A stretch of DNA of 64,000 nt from Moritella sp. Urea-trap-13 (GCF_002836355.1 NZ_PJCA01000032.1:1-64000); one strand, 5' to 3'; positions 44,680-54,083 are shown, counted from the stretch's first letter. Translations and numbers: made by a program. The notes: generated by a model from the letters alone, not told the origin.

Positions 44680-44728
44680 CGACTCAACAACATCGAACTA
44701 TAATCATATCAAATAGGGTAAATATCAT

Positions 44729-45967
44729 ATGAATAACGTCATCATAAAAGCGTCAAGAAATACTGAAAATGCACCCCAAAATGCAGTATCCACACAAACA
44801 GTCGCTTTTTCTCATTACAATAATATTTCCGCTCAATTACCGCTAGATCCTAAAACCGGTGAAATTGTAGTGGGCAATATAAAAGATCAGGTAAAGCAGT
44901 GCTTAACGAATATTAAAGCTATTATAGAAAGTACTGACCATGTGATGGATGATGTAATTAAGCTCACTGTATTCCTGAAAAACATCTCAGATATGGACGC
45001 TGTAGACGAAGTTTATGCAACATTCTTCCAAAGCTACCTTCCTACACGGACGACTGTAGCAGTTGCAGCTTTACCGATGAATGATGCTTTAGTACAAATT
45101 GAAGCGCTGATTTCCAACGGTGAAGGTACTGCGCCACAAGCTCCTTGCGCGCTTATTAAACTGGCAAGAAATACTGAAAATGCACCAATAAGTGCGACTT
45201 CGACACAAACAGTCGCTTTCTCGCATTACAACAATATTTCATCGCAATTACCTATCGATGCAAAAACTGGTGAATTAGTAGCAGGTGGTATAACAGAGCA
45301 GGCAACGCAGTGTTTAAATAACATCAAAGCCATTTTAGAAAGTATCAATCATGATATGAACGATATCGTTAAGACCACAATATTCCTTAAAAACATCACC
45401 GATGTTGAAGCGGTAAACGCAGTTTGTGCGACGTTTTTCCCAAGCTATGTTCCAGCACGCTCAGTCGTTAATGCTGCCGCTTTACCTATGGACGCTCTAA
45501 TACAAATTGATACTTCTGTATCACACGGCGATGGTACTCCGCCACAACTTCCTGAAGACACACGTCTTCTCGTTATAAAAGCAAGCAACACTGAGAATGC
45601 ACCAACAATGCCTTGCTCACACACAGTTGCGTTTTCTCATTACAATCATGTCGCAGGTCAATTACCTTTAGATCCAAAAACCAATGCAATGGTAACCGGA
45701 GATGTGAAAGCACAGGCTACGCAATGCTTAAACAACATTAAAGCAATTCTAGCAAGTGTTGACCACGTTATGGATGATGTTGTTAAAGTTAATATCCAAC
45801 TGAAAAATATCGCTGATATTGATGCTGTAAATGCAATTTACACCACATTCTTTAACAGCGATCTTCCAGCAGCAACAATCATTGGCGTTACAGCTATCCC
45901 AATGGATGCTTTGGTACAAATCGATGCCGTTGTTTCTAACGCTGAAAGTACACCACCACAAGCATAA
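44729..45967 (+). CDS. triple-domain RidA (YjgF/UK114) protein
   Basis: 412 residues: three RidA domains at about 4-133, 142-268 and 281-407. Each has the (S/A)-x-Q-LP-D-x-KT segment, Q-x-x-Q-C-L-x-NIKAI, DVVK-like helix and FF...LP-PMDAL-QI end. RidA hydrolyses reactive enamine/imine intermediates using a conserved Arg. That Arg is present in domains 1 (Arg107, LPTR) and 2 (Arg244, VPAR) but is Ala382 in domain 3 (LPAA). Free-standing RidA forms trimers, so one polypeptide could make a pseudo-trimer. Downstream of ADI and pyrBI genes; AGGG precedes the ATG. Confidence 0.9.
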   Translation: MNNVIIKASRNTENAPQNAVSTQTVAFSHYNNISAQLPLDPKTGEIVVGNIKDQVKQCLTNIKAIIESTDHVMDDVIKLTVFLKNISDMDAVDEVYATFFQSYLPTRTTVAVAALPMNDALVQIEALISNGEGTAPQAPCALIKLARNTENAPISATSTQTVAFSHYNNISSQLPIDAKTGELVAGGITEQATQCLNNIKAILESINHDMNDIVKTTIFLKNITDVEAVNAVCATFFPSYVPARSVVNAAALPMDALIQIDTSVSHGDGTPPQLPEDTRLLVIKASNTENAPTMPCSHTVAFSHYNHVAGQLPLDPKTNAMVTGDVKAQATQCLNNIKAILASVDHVMDDVVKVNIQLKNIADIDAVNAIYTTFFNSDLPAATIIGVTAIPMDALVQIDAVVSNAESTPPQA

Positions 45968-46745
45968 CTAGCATTAATTGCCGCTGAGTAATTCTTCAAT
46001 GTCGATAAATTGAACTCAGCTTACCAAGATAGTCAGTTTTTATTATTGGCTTGAGGTGAGAGTCTGGAAAGGATTCTAGATTCACCTTCTATCGCAGGAC
46101 CACGACTGCCATCAAGTATCTTCGTTTACCTCAATCAGACGCGCATTATCCAGTGCCAGACTAGACAGCCTTTTCAAATCTGAGTATTTAAAGTTCCCTT
46201 CTTAAAAGGTTCAAATATCGATAAACCCCTTCTTTTAACTTGATCTGACCTCAAGCGAAATTGTGCTAAATTAAGTTTCCATTTAAGGGGGGATATCCAA
46301 ACCTCAGATAGAAAATAATTTATTAGTCGCAAAAACTAACGCCTCACTCCTACTAGTAACCCAAGTTGGGGATTTTTTAAAAAATAACAGGCATTATTTT
46401 ATAAAGATCAGGACTCGCATGGGAATTCTGAATGAATCTCTCGATTCAACTGATTCGCTACGTAAAATCTAGCGAGCTAACTCCCACTAAGAGTTATTCT
46501 AGGCACATAGCTAACGGCCATCAAACATCCTAATGAGATATTCCGTAATCACAACGGAATAAGTATTACCTGGTAATACTTATTGTACTTGTTTTGACCT
46601 GTGGCACGCTTCACTTAAATCGATTTATTTTTATCTAACTTAGTAAAAGATAATATTATTAACGACTTATAAATTAAATGTAGAATAAAAAAACTAAAAA
46701 AAACATGTATTATTAACTCAGGTTATCAACCAATGAGACAACATC
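45968..46745. other. gene-poor region with possible relic
   Basis: 778 bp without a convincing gene. At about 46188-46229 a frame reads EYLKFPFLKGSNIDKP, resembling the VPFLKDPNTD segment of the nearby tandem GST-N protein, so this may be a decayed partial copy. No terminator of classical form was found for the triple-RidA gene. Confidence 0.4.
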
Positions 46746-46934
46746 ATGATAGAAGTAATTAATGATGAAGAGATGATTGCATTAAATGAAATATTTAATG
46801 CTGTCGATGATCATGCTGATAAATTGGAAATAACCGAGTTCGATATTAAGACACAATATTCATTATTAAATGACGTAGATAAATATCGAGTCGCCCACCT
46901 TATAAGTACACTAAAGATTACAAATAACGATTGA
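46746..46934 (+). CDS. small acidic protein, uncertain
   Basis: 62 codons with a weak GAGA upstream of the ATG. Product acidic and helical (EEMIALNEIFNAVDDHADKLEITEFDIK), no membrane span. It stands alone between the RidA region and ilvC. No family recognised; it could be a chance frame. Confidence 0.4.
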   Translation: MIEVINDEEMIALNEIFNAVDDHADKLEITEFDIKTQYSLLNDVDKYRVAHLISTLKITNND

Positions 46935-47070
46935 AATTACTTTTCTTAATGTCGGTTGCATACTTGTAGTAGTTGATTGGATTTAGCCACAAACTAAAAG
47001 GCTAAAAATCACTGCGCATAATGCATGTTATGTAAACTAGTCCTTCTTAAGTAATCAGCAGACACAAAAA

Positions 47071-47102
47071 AGCCCAGTAAACATCGTCATGCTTACCGGG
47101 CT
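47071..47102 (-). terminator. terminator of ilvC
   Basis: AGCCCAGTAAACA / TGCTTACCGGGCT, 13 bp with two G-T pairs and a 6-base loop; six T residues follow on the minus strand. Confidence 0.9.
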
Positions 47103-47135
47103 ATATCAACTAAACCTTGATGCTTACATCAGGTA

Positions 47136-48611
47136 TTAGCCAACGATTTTTTTCATGTCTGACATGTAACCACGAAGTTTCTTACCGATAACTTCTACAG
47201 GGTGATTACGGATTTCTTCGTTCACATCAATTAAACGAGCGTTATCAACACTGTTTGATTCAGCAGCGAATGCAGAACCCATCAATTCAGTTGGTAGCGC
47301 ATTTACGTAGTCACGTAGTTGTGGACCCGCTTCATGAGCAAATAAGTAACAACCGTATTCAGCTGTATCAGAGATAACAACGTTCATTTCATATAAACGC
47401 TTACGTGCAATCGTGTTCGCGATTAACGGCGTTTCATGTAGTGATTCGTAGTATGCAGACTCATCAACGATACCAGAAGCAACCATGCTTTCGAATGCGA
47501 GTTCAACACCCGTTTTAATCATAGCGACGAATAACGTACCGTTGTCGAAGAATTCTTGCTCGTCAATAACGATGTCTGATTCTGGGTAGTTCTCGAATGC
47601 AGTTTCGCCAGTCTCTTTACGCCATTTAAGCAGGTTAACGTCATCGTTTGACCAGTCAGCCATCATAGTTGATGAGAAGTGACCAGTGATGATGTCGTCC
47701 ATGTGCTTTTCGAATAATGGGCGAAGTGTTGTTTTCATTTCTTCAGCCATTTCGAAGGCTTTAATTTTAGCAGGGTTAGATAGACGATCCATCATGTTAG
47801 TGATGCCGCCATACTTAAGTGCTTCAGTGATTGTTTCCCAACCGAACTGAATCAATTTACCTGCGTATGCTGGTGACTTACCGTCAGCAACCATTTTATC
47901 AAATGCTAGAATTGCGCCTGTTTGTAACATACCGCAAAGGATAGTTTGCTCACCCATAAGGTCAGACTTAACTTCAGCAACAAACGAAGACTCAAGTACA
48001 CCAGCGCGATCGCCACCTGTAGCCGATGCGTATGCTTTAGCAATCGCAAGACCGTCACCTTTCGGATCATTTTCTGGGTGAACAGCGATCAGTGTTGGAA
48101 CACCGAAACCACGTTTATATTCTTCACGTACTTCAGAACCAGGACACTTAGGTGCAACCATTACTACTGTAATGTCTTTACGTACTTGCATGCCTTCTTC
48201 TACGATATTGAAACCGTGCGAGTAAGCTAGCGTTGAATCTTGTTTCATCAACGGCATGATAGTTTCAACAACATTTGAATGCTGTTTATCAGGAGTAAGG
48301 TTTAATACTAGATCCGCTTGTGGGATAAGGTTTTCGTAAGTATCTACAACGAAACCATTTTCAGATGCATTTAGGAAAGATTGACGTTTTTCAGTAATTG
48401 CAGCGCCACGTAATGCATAAGAAATATTAAGACCTGAGTCACGCATGTTTAGACCTTGGTTAAGACCTTGCGCGCCACAACCGACAACTACTATGTTCCA
48501 ATCTTTAATGAAGTTACAACCGTCAGTAAATTCACTGCGATCCATAAAACGACATTTGCCAAGTTGCTCTAACTGCTGGCGTAAGTTTAAAGTGTTAAAA
48601 TAGTTAGCCAT
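47136..48611 (-). CDS. ilvC: ketol-acid reductoisomerase IlvC (class II)
   Basis: NADPH-dependent isomeroreduction of acetolactate in valine/isoleucine synthesis. 491 residues, the long class II form with a duplicated C-terminal knotted domain, identical in length to E. coli. Starts [26 protein letters not shown] lies at good spacing before the ATG at 48611, so the ATG 12 bases upstream was not used. Rossmann loop [10 protein letters not shown]. Divergent from its activator gene ilvY, as in E. coli. Confidence 0.98.
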   Translation of the reverse strand: MANYFNTLNLRQQLEQLGKCRFMDRSEFTDGCNFIKDWNIVVVGCGAQGLNQGLNMRDSGLNISYALRGAAITEKRQSFLNASENGFVVDTYENLIPQADLVLNLTPDKQHSNVVETIMPLMKQDSTLAYSHGFNIVEEGMQVRKDITVVMVAPKCPGSEVREEYKRGFGVPTLIAVHPENDPKGDGLAIAKAYASATGGDRAGVLESSFVAEVKSDLMGEQTILCGMLQTGAILAFDKMVADGKSPAYAGKLIQFGWETITEALKYGGITNMMDRLSNPAKIKAFEMAEEMKTTLRPLFEKHMDDIITGHFSSTMMADWSNDDVNLLKWRKETGETAFENYPESDIVIDEQEFFDNGTLFVAMIKTGVELAFESMVASGIVDESAYYESLHETPLIANTIARKRLYEMNVVISDTAEYGCYLFAHEAGPQLRDYVNALPTELMGSAFAAESNSVDNARLIDVNEEIRNHPVEVIGKKLRGYMSDMKKIVG

Positions 48612-48954
48612 GTTGCTCTCCATGAGAATTTAGTAATTTAAATGTGCCATCACTACTCCAGTGATGCGCTATGTATTCACTATATGCTAAGTTACTCATT
48701 GCTGGAAATGATATATTTACAATACAGTGTTGCATAATCTGCAACGTAAACATTTATCCAGTGACAATTAGGTTAATATTAGATTTTAAAATAGCGAAAC
48801 AGACGCCTAACACTCAAATATTCGTAAAATAATATTAAAAACAGTTTATTACCCTAAATTAGAGCAACTTGGTTTTTTTATAAAAAATAACCAGCGCAGT
48901 AATAAAGCTAGCAATAACAACAGATAAACATTATACGCTCAGGAAAAAGGCAAT
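48612..48954. other. ilvC-ilvY divergent regulatory region
   Basis: 343 bp, AT-rich. It contains the LysR-type box at 48729-48745. No small gene seen. Confidence 0.6.
48729..48745. promoter_or_regulatory. probable IlvY operator
   Basis: GTTGCA-TAATC-TGCAAC, a perfect 6-base inverted repeat fitting the LysR-type T-N11-A rule (TGCATAATCTGCA). It is 118 bp upstream of the ilvC ATG, between ilvC and ilvY, where IlvY binds in E. coli. The assignment to IlvY is inference from position. Confidence 0.65.
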
Positions 48955-49833
48955 ATGGATATTCGTTCACTACAACTTTTTTTACATTTAGCCACGACAT
49001 TACACTTTGGTAAAACAGCAGAGGCTATGCACGTCAGCACATCAACCCTGACGCGTACTATGCAACGGTTAGAAGAGGCCGTAGGCAGCCAAATATTCAC
49101 CCGTGATAATAGATCCGTTGCACTCACTGAAAGCGGTAAACGCTTACGCAGCTTTGCCCAACAAACCCTCGAAAATTGGACCCAGCTGAAAGCCGACCTG
49201 AGTTGTCACAGTGGCGAACTCGATGGTGAGCTTACTATTTTTTGTTCAGTAACCGCCGCCTACAGTCACTTACCGCCCATACTCGATAAATTCCGCTTAC
49301 TGCATCCCAACGTCGAACTCAAACTGATCACGGGTGATGCAGCCATGGGCATGCAATTGGTTGATGAAGAAAAAATTGATATTGCCATTGCCGCCCATCC
49401 CGACCAAATATCGAATAGATTAAAGTTTGTCGAGATAGCCAAAGTGCCACTGTCTATCATTACCCCAGTTATTTCCTGCCAAGTACAACAACAAATTACG
49501 CAGAATAATATAGACTGGAATGCCGTGCCATTTATCTTGCCAGAACACGGTCCCGCTCGTAAACGTATTGATAAATGGTTTAAGCAGATGAAAATTAAAC
49601 CGAGTATTTATGCCACGGTGGCTGGACACGAAGCCATTGTCAGTATGGTGGCATTAGGATTAGGCGTGGGTATTGCCCCTGCCGTGGTGGTTGATAACAG
49701 TCCGGTTCGCGATCGGGTATTAACCTTTGAGAACAGCAATAAAATTGAGCCCTTTGACCTGGGTTTATGCTGTCAGCGTAAACGCTTTGACGAGCCCGCT
49801 ATTGCCGCCTTTTTTAGCATAATAAAACCCTGA
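48955..49833 (+). CDS. ilvY: LysR-type activator IlvY
   Basis: 292 residues. Winged helix at residues 1-60 (MDIRSLQLFLHLATTLHFGKTAEAMHVS, with STSTLTRTMQRLEEAVGS) and a substrate-binding effector domain from about 90. E. coli IlvY senses acetolactate/acetohydroxybutyrate and activates ilvC. The divergent position next to ilvC identifies it among LysR proteins. AAAGG before the ATG. Confidence 0.93.
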   Translation: MDIRSLQLFLHLATTLHFGKTAEAMHVSTSTLTRTMQRLEEAVGSQIFTRDNRSVALTESGKRLRSFAQQTLENWTQLKADLSCHSGELDGELTIFCSVTAAYSHLPPILDKFRLLHPNVELKLITGDAAMGMQLVDEEKIDIAIAAHPDQISNRLKFVEIAKVPLSIITPVISCQVQQQITQNNIDWNAVPFILPEHGPARKRIDKWFKQMKIKPSIYATVAGHEAIVSMVALGLGVGIAPAVVVDNSPVRDRVLTFENSNKIEPFDLGLCCQRKRFDEPAIAAFFSIIKP

Positions 49834-49957
49834 TTGATTATTTTATTCTCAGTTAAAGCTGATTAAATCTAAGTTAAATATGATTAAGAGTAGCGAGTTA
49901 ATTCCGCTATAATCGAGCACAGGTTATTTCCCTTATCATTGTTAGTATGGAGTTTTC

Positions 49958-50569
49958 ATGGGATTCAAAAAAATATGCTTGGTAATACTTGCCACGTTAA
50001 GTTTAAGCCAAGTCGCCATCGCCAGTGAAATACCGGCGCAATTCTCGACTATCGGCCTTAATGCCCCAGCAGGCCAAGACGTTGATGGTTTCCGCCTTGC
50101 GCTCTTTCATGGTCAAACAGAAACCGTGCAGGGTTTTGATATGTCGGTATTGGGTTTATCTGAAGTCGATAAACTCGAAGGTGTCAGTTTCAATTTATTG
50201 CTCGGCGCGAGTAAAGTAAATAAACAATTCTCTGGTGCTTCATTCAGCTTATTCAATTGGCATTTAGGCCAGGATACTGGTTTCAACATGGCACTAGTGA
50301 ACAATACTACCCATGTAAAAGGCGTCAATTTCGCCATGGTGAACTTATCAAAAACAGTAGCAGGCGCCAATATAGGCCTGATAAACTACAGTGAAAGGTT
50401 ATCATTAGTGGATTTTGGTGTGATGAATTATGCCAAAACCGCAAAATTTCAAATTGGTATTTTTAATATGACTGAAAACTTACAAGGTTTGCAGATTGGT
50501 TTATTAAATTATGCAGAAAACGGTGTCGTAAAAATATTACCGCTGATCAATTTTCAGCAGTCATTTTAG
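49958..50569 (+). CDS. exported protein of repeated G-x-N-x-x-x-x-N strands, VC2662-like
   Basis: 203 residues with a signal peptide (cleavage after AIA). The mature part repeats a short motif at about 17-22 residue spacing: TGFNMALVNN, KGVNFAMVN, AGANIGLIN, FGVMNYA, FQIGIFN and LQIGLLNYAEN. This resembles small surface repeats (LA_2272 type) and Vibrio VC2662-like proteins. Probably a beta-solenoid or outer-membrane-associated protein; no known function. GGAG before the ATG. Confidence 0.65.
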   Translation: MGFKKICLVILATLSLSQVAIASEIPAQFSTIGLNAPAGQDVDGFRLALFHGQTETVQGFDMSVLGLSEVDKLEGVSFNLLLGASKVNKQFSGASFSLFNWHLGQDTGFNMALVNNTTHVKGVNFAMVNLSKTVAGANIGLINYSERLSLVDFGVMNYAKTAKFQIGIFNMTENLQGLQIGLLNYAENGVVKILPLINFQQSF

Positions 50570-50663
50570 GTCGATTAATCGATAATTAAAGTGCTAGACT
50601 AACAACAAGCAACATTAACGACTCGTTATAGACAAGTTAAACTCACTCGCAATTAGGTGCCGT

Positions 50664-50900
50664 ATGATCAAGCCACAAAAATTAGAAGAAATCGCGAAGC
50701 AAATACATGAATCATTACCAAGCAGCGTTAAGTCGTTAGGGTCTGAAGTAGAAAAGAAGATCCATCAAGTATTGCAATCACAATTGAACAAACTTGATCT
50801 GGTTAACCGTGAAGAATTTGAAGTGCAAACTAAAGTGCTATTACGCACCCGTGAAAAATTAGCGGCATTAGAAGCACGTTTAACAGAACTGGAAAAATAG
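50664..50900 (+). CDS. ubiK: ubiquinone biosynthesis accessory factor UbiK
   Basis: 78 residues, single coiled-coil protein of the BMFP/YqiC family: [19 protein letters not shown] at the start and the leucine-zipper-like tail [20 protein letters not shown]. UbiK assists the soluble Ubi complex with UbiJ in aerobic ubiquinone synthesis. AGGTG precedes the ATG. It stands alone, convergent to a K+ channel gene. Confidence 0.9.
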   Translation: MIKPQKLEEIAKQIHESLPSSVKSLGSEVEKKIHQVLQSQLNKLDLVNREEFEVQTKVLLRTREKLAALEARLTELEK

Positions 50901-50967
50901 TTCACTAACCTGATACTGTGAACAACGCAAACCCTTGCTAACAACAGTATCAGGTATTTCCCCCTGC

Positions 50968-52044
50968 CTACTCCTCTATCTTCAGCAGTAACACATCGAC
51001 CCAATTAATCTCGTGCTTACGGACTCGTTCATTGGCGATATAATGTAACACTTGCCCTGCGTGAAGTGGCGTATCCATGCTGGGATTTAATTTAAAACCC
51101 GCACCTTTTTCATCATCAGCAACTGCCATCAAGGTCATACTGTATTTTTCCCGCAGCGGCTGAAATACATCACCGACGGTCATTTCCGGTACATCCTCTA
51201 ATGTTAAGCAATATAACGTCGCTTCATCCAAGGTTGAAAACAGCTGTTCATGCAGAATACTGGCACCGGGTGATTGCATGGTACGTACTAAGATTTCGGC
51301 ATGACGTGAACTTGCACATTCTACATTCGGGCAATGAGCACGCAATAATTCGGCTTTACTTTCTTCATGAAAATAGGCACTAATATGCACCTGTTTCGAG
51401 GCGTGAGATGAGGCACTTAATGCCATTGATAGCGTCATTTCATCATTCTCACCATCAACAATAATCGAACTCGCCTGCGCCATGGCAATACGTGTTAACT
51501 CATCTTGATGGGTAAACGATTCCAATTTAGCAAATTCCACATCCAGCATTTGTGGGAACGGATGGCTCATATCACGCTCAACACACAAAATTATTTTGCG
51601 TTTATGGCGTTTTTTATCTGCCAGGATCAATTCTAAAATGCGTTTGGTGCGATGTGCACGCCAACCTAAAATTAAAATATGATCGCTATACGTACTAAAA
51701 TCTTTTTTCCCGTTCATACCTTTCCTTGCAATAGCGACAATGGCTTGCGTGGTTTTACCAATCGCAGCACCAAAGATTAATAACCCAAATGGGATCTGAA
51801 TGAGCGCAACAACCAATTGCCCACTTGCCGTACTTGGCGAGAGGTCACCAAAACCAACCGTAGAGATCACCACCACGGTATAATAAAAGAAGGTCAGCGG
51901 ATCGGTTAATGTAGTTTCATTACTTAACCACAATAATCCCCAGACCACCGCTAAATAACTACAAAAAATCAAAAATAAATTAGCCCAGCGTAACTCGGCA
52001 GTGAGCTTACGCAAGGCTAAACTAATCAGTTTTGATATATACAT
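50968..52044 (-). CDS. potassium channel protein with RCK-like domain
   Basis: 358 residues: two membrane helices (about 18-38 and 85-105) flank a pore loop with the filter TVGFGD (about residue 64), followed by a cytosolic Rossmann (TrkA-N/RCK-like) domain starting HILILGWRAHRTKRILELIL. Similar to Kch-type and MthK-type K+ channels. It starts 6 bases after the stop of the hydrolase gene, whose end contains its TTAGGT ribosome site, so the pair is translated together. Ligand unknown. Confidence 0.88.
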   Translation of the reverse strand: MYISKLISLALRKLTAELRWANLFLIFCSYLAVVWGLLWLSNETTLTDPLTFFYYTVVVISTVGFGDLSPSTASGQLVVALIQIPFGLLIFGAAIGKTTQAIVAIARKGMNGKKDFSTYSDHILILGWRAHRTKRILELILADKKRHKRKIILCVERDMSHPFPQMLDVEFAKLESFTHQDELTRIAMAQASSIIVDGENDEMTLSMALSASSHASKQVHISAYFHEESKAELLRAHCPNVECASSRHAEILVRTMQSPGASILHEQLFSTLDEATLYCLTLEDVPEMTVGDVFQPLREKYSMTLMAVADDEKGAGFKLNPSMDTPLHAGQVLHYIANERVRKHEINWVDVLLLKIEE

Positions 52045-52050
52045 ATTGAC

Positions 52051-52917
52051 CTAATTTTTATGTGCAACTAACTGCTGACGAATAACCTCAGCGGTTTGCA
52101 AGGGTTGTTCTAATGGGAACAAATGTCCACCTGCCACTTCAATCAATTTGATGTGTGGTTGTTTACGTAATAATCGCGCCATCGCTTCCGCAGATAAAGT
52201 ATCGGAGTCACGCCCTCTGATCACCACAGTATCTGTGGTCAATTTTTTAATACTCGACCAAGCCCAAGGTACGGTTTGATAAATGCTGGCTTCCCACTCA
52301 CGACTATAGCTAAGTTTGAAACCGTTGTCGGTTTGATGCAAACCTTCAGCCATGTAATCCGCTAACACACTGTCGGAAATACCTTTAAAGCCGCGTACTT
52401 TACGATGAAAGTCGAAACCTTGTTGAATACTGGCAAAGGTATCGGGACGTCTTAATGTTTTTTCCACTAGCGGCAATTTTTTACGGAGAAAATCAGGTAA
52501 GTTACGCATCACCCAAATCAAATGCGGGGCGAGTATAACCGGGTCGAGTAGAATAAGTTGTTTCACTTTTTCTGGTGCACGTACCGCACAAATAATACTA
52601 ATTAAGCCACCCATCGAATGACCAACTAAGGTAATGGGTTCTGGTTGCGCGGCAATAAAGCGGCACGCATCGTCGATCATCAGTCGCCAATTATCAAAAT
52701 CTTCAGGAACCGGTAATGGCCAGAGTGGACGCTGATAGACAGCGCTGACTTTGTACGAGTCAGTAAGGGGTTGGAGCATTTGTTGGTACATAGCTGGCGG
52801 AAAACCATTGGCATGAAAAAATACCAGATGTTCGCCATCGCCACCAATATGTTTAGCGGGTAATCCTGCAGCGACAGCGCCCTGTGCTGATAATTGTTCT
52901 GCGATCCATTGCTTCAT
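52051..52917 (-). CDS. alpha/beta hydrolase
   Basis: 288 residues of the alpha/beta-hydrolase fold. Oxyanion segment HANGFPP, nucleophile elbow GHSMGG (Ser about residue 99), acid near RGRDSD and His in GGHLFPLEQP. Substrate unknown; the enzyme resembles general esterases/lipases. Cotranscribed with the downstream K+ channel. AGGT before the ATG. Confidence 0.87.
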   Translation of the reverse strand: MKQWIAEQLSAQGAVAAGLPAKHIGGDGEHLVFFHANGFPPAMYQQMLQPLTDSYKVSAVYQRPLWPLPVPEDFDNWRLMIDDACRFIAAQPEPITLVGHSMGGLISIICAVRAPEKVKQLILLDPVILAPHLIWVMRNLPDFLRKKLPLVEKTLRRPDTFASIQQGFDFHRKVRGFKGISDSVLADYMAEGLHQTDNGFKLSYSREWEASIYQTVPWAWSSIKKLTTDTVVIRGRDSDTLSAEAMARLLRKQPHIKLIEVAGGHLFPLEQPLQTAEVIRQQLVAHKN

Positions 52918-53021
52918 AATTTACCTATTTGATGCGCCTAGGTATAAATACCTAGGCCAGCGCGAGTTACACGATCAAAGCGATATTATTACTTGATACT
53001 ATAACTCGATATTTACTTAGT

Positions 53022-53864
53022 CTATTCTGGTACTAACCATTCCAGACGGAAGTGGGCGTTTTTATCTTGACCCAATTCTTCCGTTAACCAAGGTAATAAC
53101 TCTTCCATTTGCGAGTACAATTTCCACGGTGGATTAATCACTACCATACCAGTACCTGTCATACCGCGTTCTTCAGTATCACTTTTTACACAAAGTTCGA
53201 TAACTAAGATCTTCTTAATACCGGTGCCAACAAAATCACGCTTAAGACGGTCAATGGTGCGACGTTCGATAATCGGATACCAAAGTGCGTACGTACCAGT
53301 GGCAAAACGACGGTAAGTTTGTGCGATTTCTTGCACGACTTGACGGTATTCGCTTTTGATTTCATAAGACGGATCAAGCAATACTAAACCACGTTTAGCA
53401 CGGCCAGGTAACAAGGCTTTCAGGCCGTCGTAGGCATCTTGTTTGTAAACACGTGCTTGGCGATCACCGGCAAATTCTTGCTCTAATAATTTCACGTCAG
53501 CAGGGTGTAACTCTGTCATTTGCATACGATCTTGTTCACGTAGTAATAATCGTGCCACTAACGGTGAACCAGGATAATGCTTTAATTTCGACGTTTTATT
53601 TAGCTGCTTAATCACATTTAAATAAGGAATTAATGGCGCAGGTACTTCACCTTGCTGCCAAATACGAGCGATACCATCTACGTATTCCGCGGTTTTTTCA
53701 GCGTTGGCACTCGATAAGCTATAACGACCTGCTGCAGAATGGGTATCGTGATAAACAAAAGGCGTATCCTTTTGTTTTAACGCTTCTAAGATCAGTACTT
53801 CAACAGCGTGTTTAAGTACGTCTGCAAAGTTGCCAGCATGAAAACTGTGGCGGTAGCTCAGCAT
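53022..53864 (-). CDS. rlmJ: 23S rRNA m6A2030 methyltransferase RlmJ
   Basis: SAM-dependent methylation of A2030 in 23S rRNA. 280 residues, as in E. coli. Starts MLSYRHSFHAGNFADVLKH, the family signature; the TTG four codons upstream was rejected in favour of the ATG at 53864. Catalytic motif LLDPSYE (DPPY-type) and YALWYPI follow. RBS GGAA. Monocistronic. Confidence 0.95.
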   Translation of the reverse strand: MLSYRHSFHAGNFADVLKHAVEVLILEALKQKDTPFVYHDTHSAAGRYSLSSANAEKTAEYVDGIARIWQQGEVPAPLIPYLNVIKQLNKTSKLKHYPGSPLVARLLLREQDRMQMTELHPADVKLLEQEFAGDRQARVYKQDAYDGLKALLPGRAKRGLVLLDPSYEIKSEYRQVVQEIAQTYRRFATGTYALWYPIIERRTIDRLKRDFVGTGIKKILVIELCVKSDTEERGMTGTGMVVINPPWKLYSQMEELLPWLTEELGQDKNAHFRLEWLVPE

Positions 53865-54021
53865 AATATTTTCCAATATAAAAAGAATGGGATTAATGCG
53901 CTAAGGGTATCATTGTTTAGTTAAACTAGGCTATTAATTCGCGGACAATGGCCTAAGGGTAAGGGCATGAATAAAACTGGAGAAGATAAAAATGCACAGC
54001 TATAACCCTGACATAATAAAA

Positions 54022-54053
54022 AGCCACTGAGAATTGCTCCATTCTCAGTGGCT
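54022..54053 (-). terminator. terminator of ilvA
   Basis: AGCCACTGAGAAT / ATTCTCAGTGGCT perfect 13-bp stem with a 6-base loop; T-rich tail on the minus strand. Confidence 0.92.
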
Positions 54054-54083
54054 GATATAACCAGTGTTAGTTAGTCATGCAAA

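Larger units (their letters stand above)
44174..44728. other. long regulatory region upstream of the triple-RidA gene
   Basis: 555 bp. The right 390 bp are homologous to the region upstream of arcA: shared blocks include GCATAATAAAACACTT (44584-44599, also 37487-37502), AATAATACCG and CTGCATAA. A frame at 44495-44716 within it is not conserved in the arcA copy and is unlikely to be coding. A minus-strand coding relic may lie at 44234-44416. Confidence 0.75.

Noticed and set aside
44495..44716. 73-codon plus-strand frame upstream of the triple-RidA gene
   Set aside because: It covers the promoter, is Asn/Lys-rich as random AT-rich DNA would be, lacks a ribosome site, and is not preserved in the homologous arcA upstream region.
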